A stretch of DNA of 64,000 nucleotides from the NCBI RefSeq assembly GCF_001425385.1, contig NZ_LMQO01000003.1, positions 62,001-126,000 of the forward strand. Direction: 5' to 3'. The DNA is from Sphingomonas sp. Leaf407 (lineage in GTDB: Bacteria > Pseudomonadota > Alphaproteobacteria > Sphingomonadales > Sphingomonadaceae). Positions 55,536 through 64,000 of the stretch are shown in pieces; position 1 is the first letter of the stretch, and every line of letters begins with the position of its first letter. The position numbers and the translations under genes are program-made. The notes beneath the pieces were generated by a model. The model worked only from the letters and a program-made list of their open reading frames with translations. It did not search any database and was not told where the DNA came from.

Positions 55536-56561
55536 CTATGCCATCGCCACCGGCGGCAGGCGGTTGCCGAGGTCGCCGAGCAGCGACACCACGCCGCGCC
55601 GCATCGGCTGCCAGAACACCGAGAGCGTCAGCAGCGCCGATCCGATGACGAAGGCGGTGAACGCCGCCGACAATTCGACCGCGCCGGCCTGCTGGAACAG
55701 CGCGTAGAGCGCGTAGAGGACATAGGCGAGGCTGGAGACGAGCAGCGCGCGGCGATCGACCGCCAGCGCGACCACGCCGAACACCACGTAGAGCGCGATC
55801 ACCACCACCGCCATCGGCAGGGTGACGGTCGGCCCGAACACGCCCAGCAACTGGAACAGCGAATGGGCGATCAGCGGTGCGGCGACGAGGTGCAGCCAGA
55901 AGGCGACGTCGCTGCGGCGGGTGCGGCGTTCGCGGTCGCTCATGTCCCAGCGCATCGCGGTCACGAACACGCCGATGCCGCCGATCAGCGTGACTGGATA
56001 GAAATTCTCGGCAAGCTGCGGAAAGGCCACGACGGCGAGCGCCGCGACGACCGCGACCAGCGCCGCTGCCCCCGCCGCGACGGTGATCGGCACCATGAAG
56101 CGTTTCCAGTGCGCCCATGCCGCGCCCGATGCGACCAGCGCGATGCCGGCGAAGATCGCCGCCGTCGCGCGCGGCGAGAGATTCTGCGGATCGGCTTCGA
56201 TGACGATGCCGAACAGCGTGCCCGCGACCCCGCCGACGAAGGCGAGCAGCAGCAGGATGCTGGGCAGCGCCATCCGCCGCCGCGCGGTGAAATATTCGGC
56301 GAGGAACCACGCCGCCCCCGCAACGCCCAGCCCCCCGAGCGGTGTCAGGATCGAGCCGCCGATCCATGCCAGCGACACCAGCAGCAGCGCAAGCGCGACC
56401 GAGACGAAGATGTCGTTGAACCCGGTCAGCAGCCGGAAATGCTCTTCGTCCACCACCGGCGCGCGGCGCGCGGTGGCGACATGATCGCGCAACGCATCGG
56501 CCGCGGTCCGTGACAGCGCGCCCGCCTCCACCGCCGCATTCAGGTCACTCTCGCTGTACAT
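55536..56561 (-). CDS. Multi-pass membrane protein (DUF2157-like)
   Basis: A 341-residue membrane protein with about nine hydrophobic segments after a soluble N-terminal 50 residues. The N-terminal SESDLNAAVEAGALSRTAADAL helix followed by the many transmembrane helices resembles DUF2157-type proteins, but the match is loose. The function is unknown. It has its own terminator. Confidence 0.7.
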   Translation of the reverse strand: MYSESDLNAAVEAGALSRTAADALRDHVATARRAPVVDEEHFRLLTGFNDIFVSVALALLLVSLAWIGGSILTPLGGLGVAGAAWFLAEYFTARRRMALPSILLLLAFVGGVAGTLFGIVIEADPQNLSPRATAAIFAGIALVASGAAWAHWKRFMVPITVAAGAAALVAVVAALAVVAFPQLAENFYPVTLIGGIGVFVTAMRWDMSDRERRTRRSDVAFWLHLVAAPLIAHSLFQLLGVFGPTVTLPMAVVVIALYVVFGVVALAVDRRALLVSSLAYVLYALYALFQQAGAVELSAAFTAFVIGSALLTLSVFWQPMRRGVVSLLGDLGNRLPPVAMA

Positions 56562-56648
56562 GCCATTACCTCCCTGTATTGGGCGAGTATGACACTGGTG
56601 TATTGGTTGCGCAATACAGATTGGGTGCAGTTCGCAAGGAGATTTGGT

Positions 56649-57536
56649 TCAGCCGAGCTGCCGCAAAATGCTGAGCGCCTGTTCCGCGCCCGATCCGGGG
56701 ACGATCTCGCCGTGCCGGTCGGTGATCGCCGCCCAATGCGCGGCGACGCCCTCGGCCGACAGCGTGTCGCCGCTCAGGCGGATACCGGGGGTAAGCGTGA
56801 TATAGGCCGACTGGAACACCCCCGCGCCGGCACCCACCATCGCTCCGGCGGGAGCGTTTTCGGACACGAGAAAGACGGCGGCGGGAACCACGCTTTCCGG
56901 GGTCAGCGCAGCGAAGGCCTGCTCGGGCAGAATATCCTGCGTCATCCGCGTGCCGGCGGTGGGGGCGAGGGTGTTGACGCGAATGTCGTATTTCGCCCCC
57001 TCCAGATGCAGCGTCCTGGCGAGGCCGACGATGCCGAGTTTCGCCGCGCCATAATTCGCCTGCCCGAAATTGCCGAACAGGCCGCTGGACGAAGCGGTCA
57101 TCAGGATACGGCCATAGCCTTGCGCGCGCATCGCGCCCCACACCGCGCGGGTGGCATTGGCGGTGCCGGTCAGGTGGACCGCGACGACCGCATCGAAATC
57201 GGCGGGGGTCATGTTGGCGAAGCTGCGGTCGCGCAGGATGCCGGCGTTGTTGATGAGGATGTCGATCCGCCCGAACCGGTCGAGCGCCAGCGCGGCCAGC
57301 GCCTCCATCGCGCCGATGTCGGTCACGCTGCCGTGATCGGCGAGCGCGGTGCCGCCGGCGGCCGCGATCTCGGCGACCACCGCGTCCGCCGCACCCGATC
57401 CACCGGCGCCGTCGCGTGCGCCGCCCGGATCGTTGACGATCACCCGCGCCCCCCGCCGTGCCAGTTCGAGCGCATAGGCGCGGCCGAGCCCACCGCCCGC
57501 TCCGGTGACGATGGCGACACGATCGGTGAACTGCAT
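56649..57536 (-). CDS. Short-chain dehydrogenase/reductase
   Basis: A 295-residue NAD(P)-dependent SDR. TGAGGGLGRAY near residue 11, NNAGI near 97, the catalytic Ser in TASSSGL, and YGAAK (Tyr and Lys) near 165 are present. The insertion with DPGGARDGAGGSGAAD near residue 40, along with the NDP-type start, resembles the HSD17B4/FabG-like acyl-CoA group, where it would reduce or oxidise a 3-hydroxyacyl-CoA. The substrate is not certain. The ATG at 57536 was chosen for the Rossmann start. Confidence 0.9.
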   Translation of the reverse strand: MQFTDRVAIVTGAGGGLGRAYALELARRGARVIVNDPGGARDGAGGSGAADAVVAEIAAAGGTALADHGSVTDIGAMEALAALALDRFGRIDILINNAGILRDRSFANMTPADFDAVVAVHLTGTANATRAVWGAMRAQGYGRILMTASSSGLFGNFGQANYGAAKLGIVGLARTLHLEGAKYDIRVNTLAPTAGTRMTQDILPEQAFAALTPESVVPAAVFLVSENAPAGAMVGAGAGVFQSAYITLTPGIRLSGDTLSAEGVAAHWAAITDRHGEIVPGSGAEQALSILRQLG

Positions 57537-57590
57537 GGGGAGCACTCCGGTTGTTTTCCGCAACCTATCACTCTGCCCCCCCAACGAAAA

Positions 57591-57616
57591 GCGCCCCGCC
57601 GGTCGGGGCGGGGCGC
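57591..57616 (-). terminator. Terminator of the Pro-rich protein gene
   Basis: GCGCCCCGCC (57591-57600) and GGCGGGGCGC (57607-57616) form the stem. On the minus strand a short T-run (CTTTTCG) follows, so it terminates the leftward gene at 57646. Confidence 0.8.
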
Positions 57617-57645
57617 TCTTGCATCGGCGAATGCCGCAGATGGGC

Positions 57646-58020
57646 TTACTTGCCGCCGGGGTTCCGGCAGCTATCGCGCACGGTGCGCGAACAGACCGGA
57701 TAGCTGTCCTTGGGCGCCGGGGCGGGGGTCGCCATCGGCGGGGCGAACTGCACGTTGCCCGGTGCGGCCATCGGCTGGCCCGGCATCGGCTGGGCCATCG
57801 GCGTGCCCGGTGCCATGCCATCCGCCGGTGCAGGCGGCGGCGGCGGCGGCGTGATGCCATCGGCCGGCGGGGGCGGGGCCATCGGCGCGCCGGGCTGCAT
57901 CGCCGGGTCCGGCGTTCCCGGCTGCATCGTGCTGTCGGGCGTGGTCGGGGGGGGCGGCGTGGTCTGGGCGAGGGCGGCGCTGCCGAGCAGCATGGCGGCC
58001 ATGAAAGCGACGGTCTTCAT
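57646..58020 (-). CDS. Exported Pro-rich protein, unknown function
   Basis: A 124-residue protein made of a Sec signal (MKTVAFMAAMLLGSAALA) and a long, low-complexity Pro/Ala/Met/Gln/Gly-rich stretch (about 20-100), then a short C-terminus with two cysteines (PVCSRTVRDSCRN). It resembles cell-surface or periplasmic Pro-rich proteins. No enzymatic motif is visible. It has its own terminator at 57591-57616. Confidence 0.72.
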   Translation of the reverse strand: MKTVAFMAAMLLGSAALAQTTPPPPTTPDSTMQPGTPDPAMQPGAPMAPPPPADGITPPPPPPAPADGMAPGTPMAQPMPGQPMAAPGNVQFAPPMATPAPAPKDSYPVCSRTVRDSCRNPGGK

Positions 58021-58099
58021 CGGAAAAACTCCTTAGCGACTAGCTTCGTTGAGGCTGCGGTCCAAACGAGCAAAGTCGAAAAGGTTTCCCCTCAAGTTT

Positions 58100-58792
58100 T
58101 CATCCCGCCGCGTCGAGGGCATATCCCGCCGAACGCACGGTACGGATAATATCCGGCCGGTCGCCGACATTGATCGCTTTGCGTAACCGGCGAATATGTA
58201 CGTCGACGGTACGCGACTCGATGTCGGAATCATGGCCCCACACCGCATCGAGCAGTCGTTCGCGCGAGAAAACCCAGCCGGGATGTTCGAGGAAGTGTTT
58301 GAGAAGGCGGAATTCCGTTGGCCCGAGCGGCACGACCTCACCGCCGCGACGGACGCGGTGGCCGACGGTGTCCATCTCGATGTCGGAATAGCTTAGCGCC
58401 TCGCCCGCCAGCGCCGGGCGAACGCGGCGCAGCACCGCGTTGACGCGCGCGACCAGCTCGCGCGGGGAAAACGGTTTGGTGACATAATCGTCGGCACCGG
58501 TTTCCAGACCACGGACCCGGTCCTCCTCCTCGCCGCGTGCCGTCAGCATGATGATCGGCACGTTCTGCGTCTCGGCCTGGCGGCGAAGCTGGCGGCACAC
58601 CTCGATCCCCGACAGTCCTTCGACCATCCAGTCGAGCAGGACGATGTCGGGCGTCGCCTCGCGCGCGAGCAGCAGCGCTTCCTCGCCTTCGTGGGTGCGG
58701 ACGACCTCGAAATCCTCGCGCTGGAAATGGAAGGCGATGAGTTCGGCCAGCGCCGCATCGTCTTCCAGCAGCAACATCCGTGCCTTGCCCAT
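58100..58792 (-). CDS. phoB: Phosphate regulon response regulator PhoB
   Basis: OmpR-class regulator of 230 residues. The receiver domain has Asp11 and Asp12 and the phosphoacceptor Asp54 (LLDWMVEG), followed by a KPFSPREL switch region. The C-terminal winged helix has the RLLKHFLEHPGWVFSRERLL and DVHIRRLRKAI blocks. It activates pst and other pho genes when phosphate is low. It follows phoU on the same strand. The partner kinase PhoR is not in the window. Confidence 0.97.
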   Translation of the reverse strand: MGKARMLLLEDDAALAELIAFHFQREDFEVVRTHEGEEALLLAREATPDIVLLDWMVEGLSGIEVCRQLRRQAETQNVPIIMLTARGEEEDRVRGLETGADDYVTKPFSPRELVARVNAVLRRVRPALAGEALSYSDIEMDTVGHRVRRGGEVVPLGPTEFRLLKHFLEHPGWVFSRERLLDAVWGHDSDIESRTVDVHIRRLRKAINVGDRPDIIRTVRSAGYALDAAG

Positions 58793-58794
58793 GA

Positions 58795-59496
58795 TTATCC
58801 TGCTACCCCGAGGGTTTCGCGTTCCGCCAGCGTTTGACCGGTGGCGGCGAAATAGACCATTTCGGCGACGTTGGTCGCATGGTCGCCGATGCGTTCCAGA
58901 TTCTTGGCGACGAAGAGCAGGTGCGCGACCTGGCTGATGGTCTTGGGATTTTCGACCATGTACGTCACCAGCACCCGGAAAATGCTGTTGTAATAATCGT
59001 CCAGCGCATTGTCGCGCTTGCAGATCTCGACCGCCGCCTGCGCGTCGCGCGCCGAAAAGGCGTTGAGCACGTCATGGACCATGTCGGCGGCGAGCTGCGC
59101 CATCGCCGGCAGGATCGACAGCGGTTCGATGCGTGGATCATGGGTGTCGCCATGGATCGAGGCAACGCGCTTGGCGATGTTCTTGGCATAGTCGCCGATG
59201 CGTTCGATCACCGCCGCGATCTTGAGCGCGGCCACCACCTCGCGCAGATCGTCGGCCATCGGCGCGCGCAGCGCGATGACGCGGACGACCAGCTTCTCGA
59301 CCTCCGCCTCGATCGCGTCGATCGCCTTGTCCTTGGCGCGGACTTCCCTGGCGAGCGCGGGATCGTTGCGGGCGAGCGCCAGCATCGCGTCGCTGATCGC
59401 CTGTTCGGCCAGCCCGCCCATCTGCGAAATCAGCGCGCGCAGATGGCCGATGTCGCGGTCGAATGCCTTGACCGTGTGTTCGTGGCCTGTCGCCAT
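58795..59496 (-). CDS. phoU: Phosphate transport regulator PhoU
   Basis: Helical regulator of 233 residues that links the Pst transporter to PhoR/PhoB signalling. Two PhoU repeats are visible, each with the E-x-D-x-IDAIE/DHATNVAE pattern, in LRALISQMGGLAEQAI and KNLERIGDHATNVAEMV. I preferred the ATG at 59496 because GAGGGGAAC lies upstream; an in-frame ATG at 59514 is possible and overlaps pstB. It is followed by phoB after two bases. Confidence 0.96.
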   Translation of the reverse strand: MATGHEHTVKAFDRDIGHLRALISQMGGLAEQAISDAMLALARNDPALAREVRAKDKAIDAIEAEVEKLVVRVIALRAPMADDLREVVAALKIAAVIERIGDYAKNIAKRVASIHGDTHDPRIEPLSILPAMAQLAADMVHDVLNAFSARDAQAAVEICKRDNALDDYYNSIFRVLVTYMVENPKTISQVAHLLFVAKNLERIGDHATNVAEMVYFAATGQTLAERETLGVAG

Positions 59497-59506
59497 ATCG
59501 TTCCCC

Positions 59507-60289
59507 TCAACCATAACGCCCCGTGATATAGTCTTTTGTGCGCTCCTGGCGGGGGTTGGTAAAGATGTCGGACGTACGGCCGTATTCGACCAGCGTACCG
59601 AGATGGAAGAAGGCGGTCCGCTGCGACACGCGCGCCGCCTGCTGCATGTTGTGGGTAACGATCGCGATGGCGTAGCGGCCGCGCAGTTCGTGGATCAGCT
59701 CTTCGATCTTGGCGGTGGCGATCGGATCGAGCGCGCTGCATGGCTCGTCCATCAGGATCACTTCGGGATCGACCGCGATGGCGCGGGCGATGCACAGCCG
59801 CTGCTGCTGCCCGCCCGATAATGCGGTGCCGCTGTCGGTCAGCCGGTCCTTCACCTCGTTCCACAGCCCGGCGCGGGTCAGCGAGCGTTCGACGATGCCG
59901 TCCATCTCTGACTTGGGGCCAGCGAGGCCATGGATGCGCGGGCCATAGGCGACGTTTTCGTAGATCGATTTGGGGAAGGGGTTCGGCTTCTGGAACACCA
60001 TGCCGACACGGGCGCGAAGCTGCACCACATCCATCGCCGGCGAGTAAATATCCTCGCCGTCCAGCCGGATGTCGCCGGTGACGCGGGCCGAGGCGACGGT
60101 GTCGTTCATCCGGTTCATCGTGCGCAGAAAGGTCGACTTGCCGCAGCCCGACGGACCGATGAAGGCGGTGACATGCTCCATGGCGATGTCGATCGACACG
60201 TCCTTGATCGCCTGTTTCTGGCCATAAAAGACGTCGACGCCGCGCGCCGACAGTTTCGGGACGACGTTGGAAAGATGGGTGTCGGTCAT
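59507..60289 (-). CDS. pstB: Phosphate ABC transporter ATP-binding protein
   Basis: ATPase of the high-affinity phosphate importer, 260 residues. Walker [10 protein letters not shown] is near residue 43, the signature is LSGGQQQRL, and Walker B is [13 protein letters not shown]. The start ATG shares its last bases with the stop of pstA (TAATG), so the two genes are tightly coupled. Confidence 0.98.
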   Translation of the reverse strand: MTDTHLSNVVPKLSARGVDVFYGQKQAIKDVSIDIAMEHVTAFIGPSGCGKSTFLRTMNRMNDTVASARVTGDIRLDGEDIYSPAMDVVQLRARVGMVFQKPNPFPKSIYENVAYGPRIHGLAGPKSEMDGIVERSLTRAGLWNEVKDRLTDSGTALSGGQQQRLCIARAIAVDPEVILMDEPCSALDPIATAKIEELIHELRGRYAIAIVTHNMQQAARVSQRTAFFHLGTLVEYGRTSDIFTNPRQERTKDYITGRYG

Positions 60290-61590
60290 TACCAGCGGGT
60301 CTCGAAGCGATTGCGGAGATAGATGGCGAGCGCGTTCATCGCGAGGAGGAACGCGAGCAGCACGAGGATCGCGGCGCTGGTCTTCTCAACGAAACCACGG
60401 CTGACCTGATCGGACCACAGGAAAATTTGCACCGGCAGCACGGTCGCTGGATCCGCGAAGCCCTGCGGCGCCTGCGAAATGAAGGCGCGCATGCCGATCA
60501 TCAGCAGCGGCGCGGTTTCGCCAAGCGCGCGCGCCATGCCGATGATCGTGCCGGTCAGGATGCCGGGCAGGGCCAGCGGCAGGACATGGTGGAACACCAC
60601 CTGCACCTTCGACGCGCCGATGCCGAGCGCGGCGTCGCGGATCGACGGCGGCACCGCCTTGATCGCGTTGCGCCCGGCGATGACGATGACCGGCATAATC
60701 ATCAACGCCAGCGTGAGCCCGCCGACGATCGGTGCCGAGCGCGGCAGATTGAGCGTACCGAGGAACACCGCGAGGCCGAGCAGGCCGAAGATGATCGAGG
60801 GCACCGCCGCCAGATTGTTGATCGATACCTCGATCAGATCGGTCCAGCGGTTCCGGGGCGCATATTCCTCAAGGTACAGTGCCGACAGCGTGCCGACCGG
60901 AAAGGCGATGAGCAGTGTGATAAGCATCGTCATCAGCGAGCCCTTGAGCGCGCCCCAGATGCCCACGGCCGTGGGATCGGTCGAATCGGCCGACCGGAAG
61001 AAATCGGTGTTGAAGCCGGTCGAGATCGCCTGTTCGCGTTCCAGCCGGGCGACCATCGCTTCGGCCTGCGGCGTGCCGTCGGCCTTCGCGGCTTCCTCTA
61101 TATCAGGGGCGGCGGGGACGGCGATCGTCACCTTGCGCGACAGGATCGACGGATCGGCCTTGATCGCGTCGCGTACGGTCAGCCACGCGCTGTCGGAGAT
61201 GACGCGGGTTTCCTCGCCGAAGGTCGCCGCCGCCGCGCTGTCGACGGCGTTCTCGACGCCGGCCCCGGCCAGCGCGAGATCGGCACCGCGCCCCTTTAAT
61301 TGTGCCGGCTGAACCTCGATCCCCGCCGCCGGGAAATCGATCGGCAGTTGGACGAGCGTGCGCTGGAAGCCGCCCAAGCCACTCATCAACATGGTGACGA
61401 GCAGAAAGGCGAGGAATCCGCCCGACAGGACGACGGCGGCGAGGCCGAAGAAGCGGAAGCGGCGTTCGGCGGCATAGCGACGGCGGATGCGCTTCTGCAT
61501 CACGCCGGTCTTCCAGTCGGTCGGCACGCGCTCTGGCGCGGCGTCGCGTTCGACGGCGGGGCTGCCGGCGACGAGGCTGGGGCTATTCAT
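60289..61590 (-). CDS. pstA: Phosphate ABC transporter permease PstA, extended
   Basis: Permease of 433 residues, longer than the usual 280-300 because of an N-terminal region (about 40-205) of the DUF3333 type. It has one membrane helix and an exported domain before the conserved permease core with [18 protein letters not shown] and [15 protein letters not shown]. It forms the channel with PstC. It overlaps the end of pstC by eight bases. Confidence 0.96.
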   Translation of the reverse strand: MNSPSLVAGSPAVERDAAPERVPTDWKTGVMQKRIRRRYAAERRFRFFGLAAVVLSGGFLAFLLVTMLMSGLGGFQRTLVQLPIDFPAAGIEVQPAQLKGRGADLALAGAGVENAVDSAAAATFGEETRVISDSAWLTVRDAIKADPSILSRKVTIAVPAAPDIEEAAKADGTPQAEAMVARLEREQAISTGFNTDFFRSADSTDPTAVGIWGALKGSLMTMLITLLIAFPVGTLSALYLEEYAPRNRWTDLIEVSINNLAAVPSIIFGLLGLAVFLGTLNLPRSAPIVGGLTLALMIMPVIVIAGRNAIKAVPPSIRDAALGIGASKVQVVFHHVLPLALPGILTGTIIGMARALGETAPLLMIGMRAFISQAPQGFADPATVLPVQIFLWSDQVSRGFVEKTSAAILVLLAFLLAMNALAIYLRNRFETRW

Positions 61591-62965
61591 AGGCTTCCCG
61601 ATACCGTTTGACGACGCGCAGCGCGACGACGTTCAGGAGGAAGGTGATCGCGAACAGCGTCAGGCCGAGCGCGAAGGCGGCGAGCGTCTTGGGACTGTCG
61701 AACTCCGCCTCGCCGGTCAGCAGGTCGACGATCTGCTTGGTGACGGTCGTCGTGCTTTCGAACGGGTTGAGCGTGATCGACGCCGCGCCCGAAGCGGCCA
61801 TGACGACGATCATCGTCTCGCCGATCGCACGGCTGACCGCGAGCAGCACGCCCGCGACCACGCCCGGCAGCGCGGCGGGGAGCAGCACCTTCCCGATCGT
61901 CTCGCTGGTGGTCGCACCCATCGCGAGGCTGCCGTCGCGCATCGATTGCGGCACGGCGGCGATCGAATCATCGGCCATCGACGAGACGAACGGGATAATC
62001 ATGACGCCCATGACCAGCCCGGCGGCGAGCGCGCTTTCCGAACTGGCGAACGGCATGCCGAGCATCACCGCCACGTCGCGGATCGCCGGGCCGACGGTCA
62101 GCGCCGCGAAATAGCCATAGACGACGGTCGGCACGCCCGCGAGGATCTCGAGGATCGGCTTCATCCACTTGCGCACCGCCGGTTTGGCATATTGCGTCAG
62201 GTAGATCGCGCTCATCAGCCCGAACGGGATGGCGACGATCATCGCGATCACCGCGCCGATGAAGAACGTGCCCCAGAACAGCGGCACCGCGCCCAATGTC
62301 GCGCCCGGATCGGACGCACGGATGACTTGCGGGCTCCAATGGGTGCCGAGCAGGAAGTCGGTGACGGGCACGATGCGGAAGAAGCGCACGCTTTCGACCA
62401 CCAGTGACAGGAAGATGCCGAGCGTCGTCAGGATCGCGATCAGCGAGGCGACGAGCAGCGCCAGCATGACTGCACGCTCCACCTTGGTCCGCGCGCGGAA
62501 ATCGGGGCGGATGCGGGTGAAGGCATAGGCCCCGCCGGCAAAGGCGAGCAGCAGCGCCAGCGCAGTGCCGATCCAGTCGTAGCGTGCCTGTGCCGCGCCA
62601 TAGGCGGGGGCAAGGACTTCGGCCTGCGGATTGAACGCGCCATAGGCATCGCCGCTGGCCAGCGCGCGCGCTTCGGCGAGGATCGCCGCGCGTTCGAAGC
62701 CCGGACCGGGCAGGCCGGCGGCGGCGGGCGTCGCCAGCACGCTTTCGCGTACCAGCGCGGGCGATGTCAGGCTCCATGCGGCGAGGAAGACCAGCGCGGG
62801 CGCGGCGATCCAGATCGCCATGTGCCAGCCATGCTGGCCGGGCAGCGAATTGGGCCGCTGTGCCGCCGTCACCGGCTTGGCGAAGCGCGCGGCGCGGGCA
62901 CGCGCGACCATCCAGCCGATGCCGCCGAACCCCAGGACGAGCAGGATCAGCGCGAAACCGTGCAT
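61583..62965 (-). CDS. pstC: Phosphate ABC transporter permease PstC, extended
   Basis: Permease of 460 residues, against about 310 in many bacteria. The extra N-terminal 190 residues include two membrane helices and an exported Ala-rich loop before the permease core (VPLFWGTFFIGAVIAMIVAI, SSMADDSIAAVPQSMRDGSL and ALGLTLFAITFLLNVVAL). The ATG at 62965 overlaps the stop of pstS by one base, giving strict coupling. Confidence 0.95.
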   Translation of the reverse strand: MHGFALILLVLGFGGIGWMVARARAARFAKPVTAAQRPNSLPGQHGWHMAIWIAAPALVFLAAWSLTSPALVRESVLATPAAAGLPGPGFERAAILAEARALASGDAYGAFNPQAEVLAPAYGAAQARYDWIGTALALLLAFAGGAYAFTRIRPDFRARTKVERAVMLALLVASLIAILTTLGIFLSLVVESVRFFRIVPVTDFLLGTHWSPQVIRASDPGATLGAVPLFWGTFFIGAVIAMIVAIPFGLMSAIYLTQYAKPAVRKWMKPILEILAGVPTVVYGYFAALTVGPAIRDVAVMLGMPFASSESALAAGLVMGVMIIPFVSSMADDSIAAVPQSMRDGSLAMGATTSETIGKVLLPAALPGVVAGVLLAVSRAIGETMIVVMAASGAASITLNPFESTTTVTKQIVDLLTGEAEFDSPKTLAAFALGLTLFAITFLLNVVALRVVKRYREAYE

Positions 62966-63996
62966 CAGTGCAACCCCGCCGGATCGAGCGCGGTCTGGCT
63001 GGCGATCTCCGCCGCTGACTCGGCGCGGACCGCTTGCGGCGCGGCGATCATGCCCCTGCGCGTCAGCGGACCACCCGGGTTCCACGACCGGGCATAGGCG
63101 GCGAGGAAGTCGGTCATGCCGGGCACCGGTTTGATATGCGCCTTCTTCACATAGATGAACAGCGGCCGCGCGCCGGGATAGCTGCCGTCGGCGATGCTGT
63201 CGTAGGTCGGCGTGATGCCCTCGATCGGCACGCCGTGCAGCCGGCTCTTGTTTTCTTCCAGATAGGAATAGCCGAAGATGCCGACGGCGTTGGGATTGGT
63301 CGACAGGTTCTGCACGATCAGATTGTCGTTCTCGCCCTTGTCGACATAGGCCGCGTCGTCGCGGATGCGGGTGCAGATGTCGGCATAGCGATCCTTGTCG
63401 CTGTCTTTCAGCGCCTTGACCTGCGGCATCGCCGCCTCGCACGCCGGCACCATCACAAGTTCGACCAGCGCGTCGCGCGTGCCGCTGGTGGCCGGCGGGC
63501 CGAACACCTGGATGGGAATCGCGGGCAGCGTCGGATTCACGTCGCGCCACAGCCGGGCGATGTTGGGCTTGCCGAGCGGATTGGCCGACAGTGCCAGATA
63601 GACGTCACGCTTGGTCAGGCGCAGTTTCGGCCCGGCGTTGGATTCGGCCAGTGCCACACCGTCGACGCCGACCTGAACCTCCATGATGTCCTTCACGCCG
63701 TTTTTCAGGCAGGTTTCATATTCCGACTTCTTCAACCGGCGCGAGGCGTTGAGGATGTCGGGATGCTGTGGCCCCACCCCGGCGCAGAACAGGCTGGCCC
63801 CGGCGCCGGTGCCGGTGGATTCGATCACCGGCGCGCGCAGATTGGGGTTGGCGTTGACCAGTCCTTCGGCAACGGCGGTGGTGAAGGGATAGACGGTCGA
63901 AGAGCCGACGACCTTGATATGGTCGCGCGACGTTTGCGGCTCGCACGCGGCGAGCGCCAGCGCGAGCGCTACCATGGGCGCGATCCGGCGGTACAT
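62965..63996 (-). CDS. pstS: Phosphate-binding lipoprotein PstS
   Basis: Periplasmic phosphate-binding protein, 343 residues, with a lipoprotein signal ending LAAC (Cys18). The phosphate-site motif VVGSSTVYPF follows the signal, then STGTGAGASLF and PPATSGTRDALVELV. It is first in pstS-pstC-pstA-pstB-phoU-phoB. The start is four bases from the right edge, so the promoter and any Pho box are outside the window. Confidence 0.97.
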   Translation of the reverse strand: MYRRIAPMVALALALAACEPQTSRDHIKVVGSSTVYPFTTAVAEGLVNANPNLRAPVIESTGTGAGASLFCAGVGPQHPDILNASRRLKKSEYETCLKNGVKDIMEVQVGVDGVALAESNAGPKLRLTKRDVYLALSANPLGKPNIARLWRDVNPTLPAIPIQVFGPPATSGTRDALVELVMVPACEAAMPQVKALKDSDKDRYADICTRIRDDAAYVDKGENDNLIVQNLSTNPNAVGIFGYSYLEENKSRLHGVPIEGITPTYDSIADGSYPGARPLFIYVKKAHIKPVPGMTDFLAAYARSWNPGGPLTRRGMIAAPQAVRAESAAEIASQTALDPAGLH

Positions 63997-64000
63997 GCGA

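Overview
The window is very GC-rich chromosomal DNA from an alphaproteobacterium, almost certainly a sphingomonad (Sphingomonas or a close relative). The evidence is the gene complement and style: an F1-ATPase zeta (DUF1476) gene, a FYDLN acid-tail protein, aroQ-accB-accC, DUF2794, a DUF3333-type PstA, an EcfG-like promoter in front of a CsbD gene, CtrA-like boxes, and dense intergenic palindromic repeats. It is a core-genome segment. I see no integrase, transposase, phage gene, plasmid function or CRISPR array.

Layout. 1-9.1 kb: a truncated DUF1176 lipoprotein, a 3-hydroxybutyryl-CoA dehydrogenase, a small membrane-protein/HTH pair with an operator-like repeat, yggT and argB, queuosine-precursor and nucleoside transporters, an orphan Hpt protein, bfd-bfr and a DUF418 membrane protein. 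9-18.4 kb: purL, small membrane proteins, a phospholipase D-type enzyme, arsC, aroQ-accB-accC, a thiS-thiG fusion and csbD. 18.4-27 kb: an orphan thiamine-diphosphate enzyme, scoA/scoB split by a HAD acid phosphatase lipoprotein, leuC/leuD split by a 40-residue ORF and an MBL lactonase-like gene, then zeta subunit-bolA-grxD. 27-36 kb: chrA, a BlaI/M56 pair, an MBL hydrolase, DUF4230, nadA and a DEAD-box helicase. 36-46.5 kb: rpsA and ihfB, tRNA-Leu(UAA), a peptide-type binding lipoprotein, RNase T2, nadC, and cmk-aroA on the opposite strand from rpsA, then FYDLN and tRNA-Ala(GGC). 46.5-58 kb: a Crp/Fnr regulator, an LplT-like MFS protein, pgsA-moaD-moaE, a fasciclin protein, oxyR/ahpC-ahpD, TauE, cysE-DUF2794 and an SDR. 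58-64 kb: the phosphate module pstS-pstC-pstA-pstB-phoU-phoB, read leftward.

The genes form several coherent units: fatty-acid and aromatic precursor supply (accB, accC, aroQ, aroA), leucine and NAD synthesis (leuC, leuD, nadA, nadC), ketone-body CoA transfer (scoA/scoB), iron storage and release (bfr/bfd), peroxide defence (oxyR, ahpC, ahpD), Fe-S trafficking (bolA, grxD) and phosphate uptake and signalling (pst-pho). The least expected sequence is between genes. A roughly 190 bp nested palindrome supplies the stop codons of two convergent genes. A 200-230 bp imperfect palindrome built on a GCGCAGAG motif occurs four times in full and once in part. Several paired hairpins have 26-29 bp arms. 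No strong candidate for a wholly new multi-gene system was found. The membrane-protein/HTH pair, the BlaI/M56 pair without a beta-lactam sensor domain, and the genes lodged inside leuCD and scoAB are the best leads.
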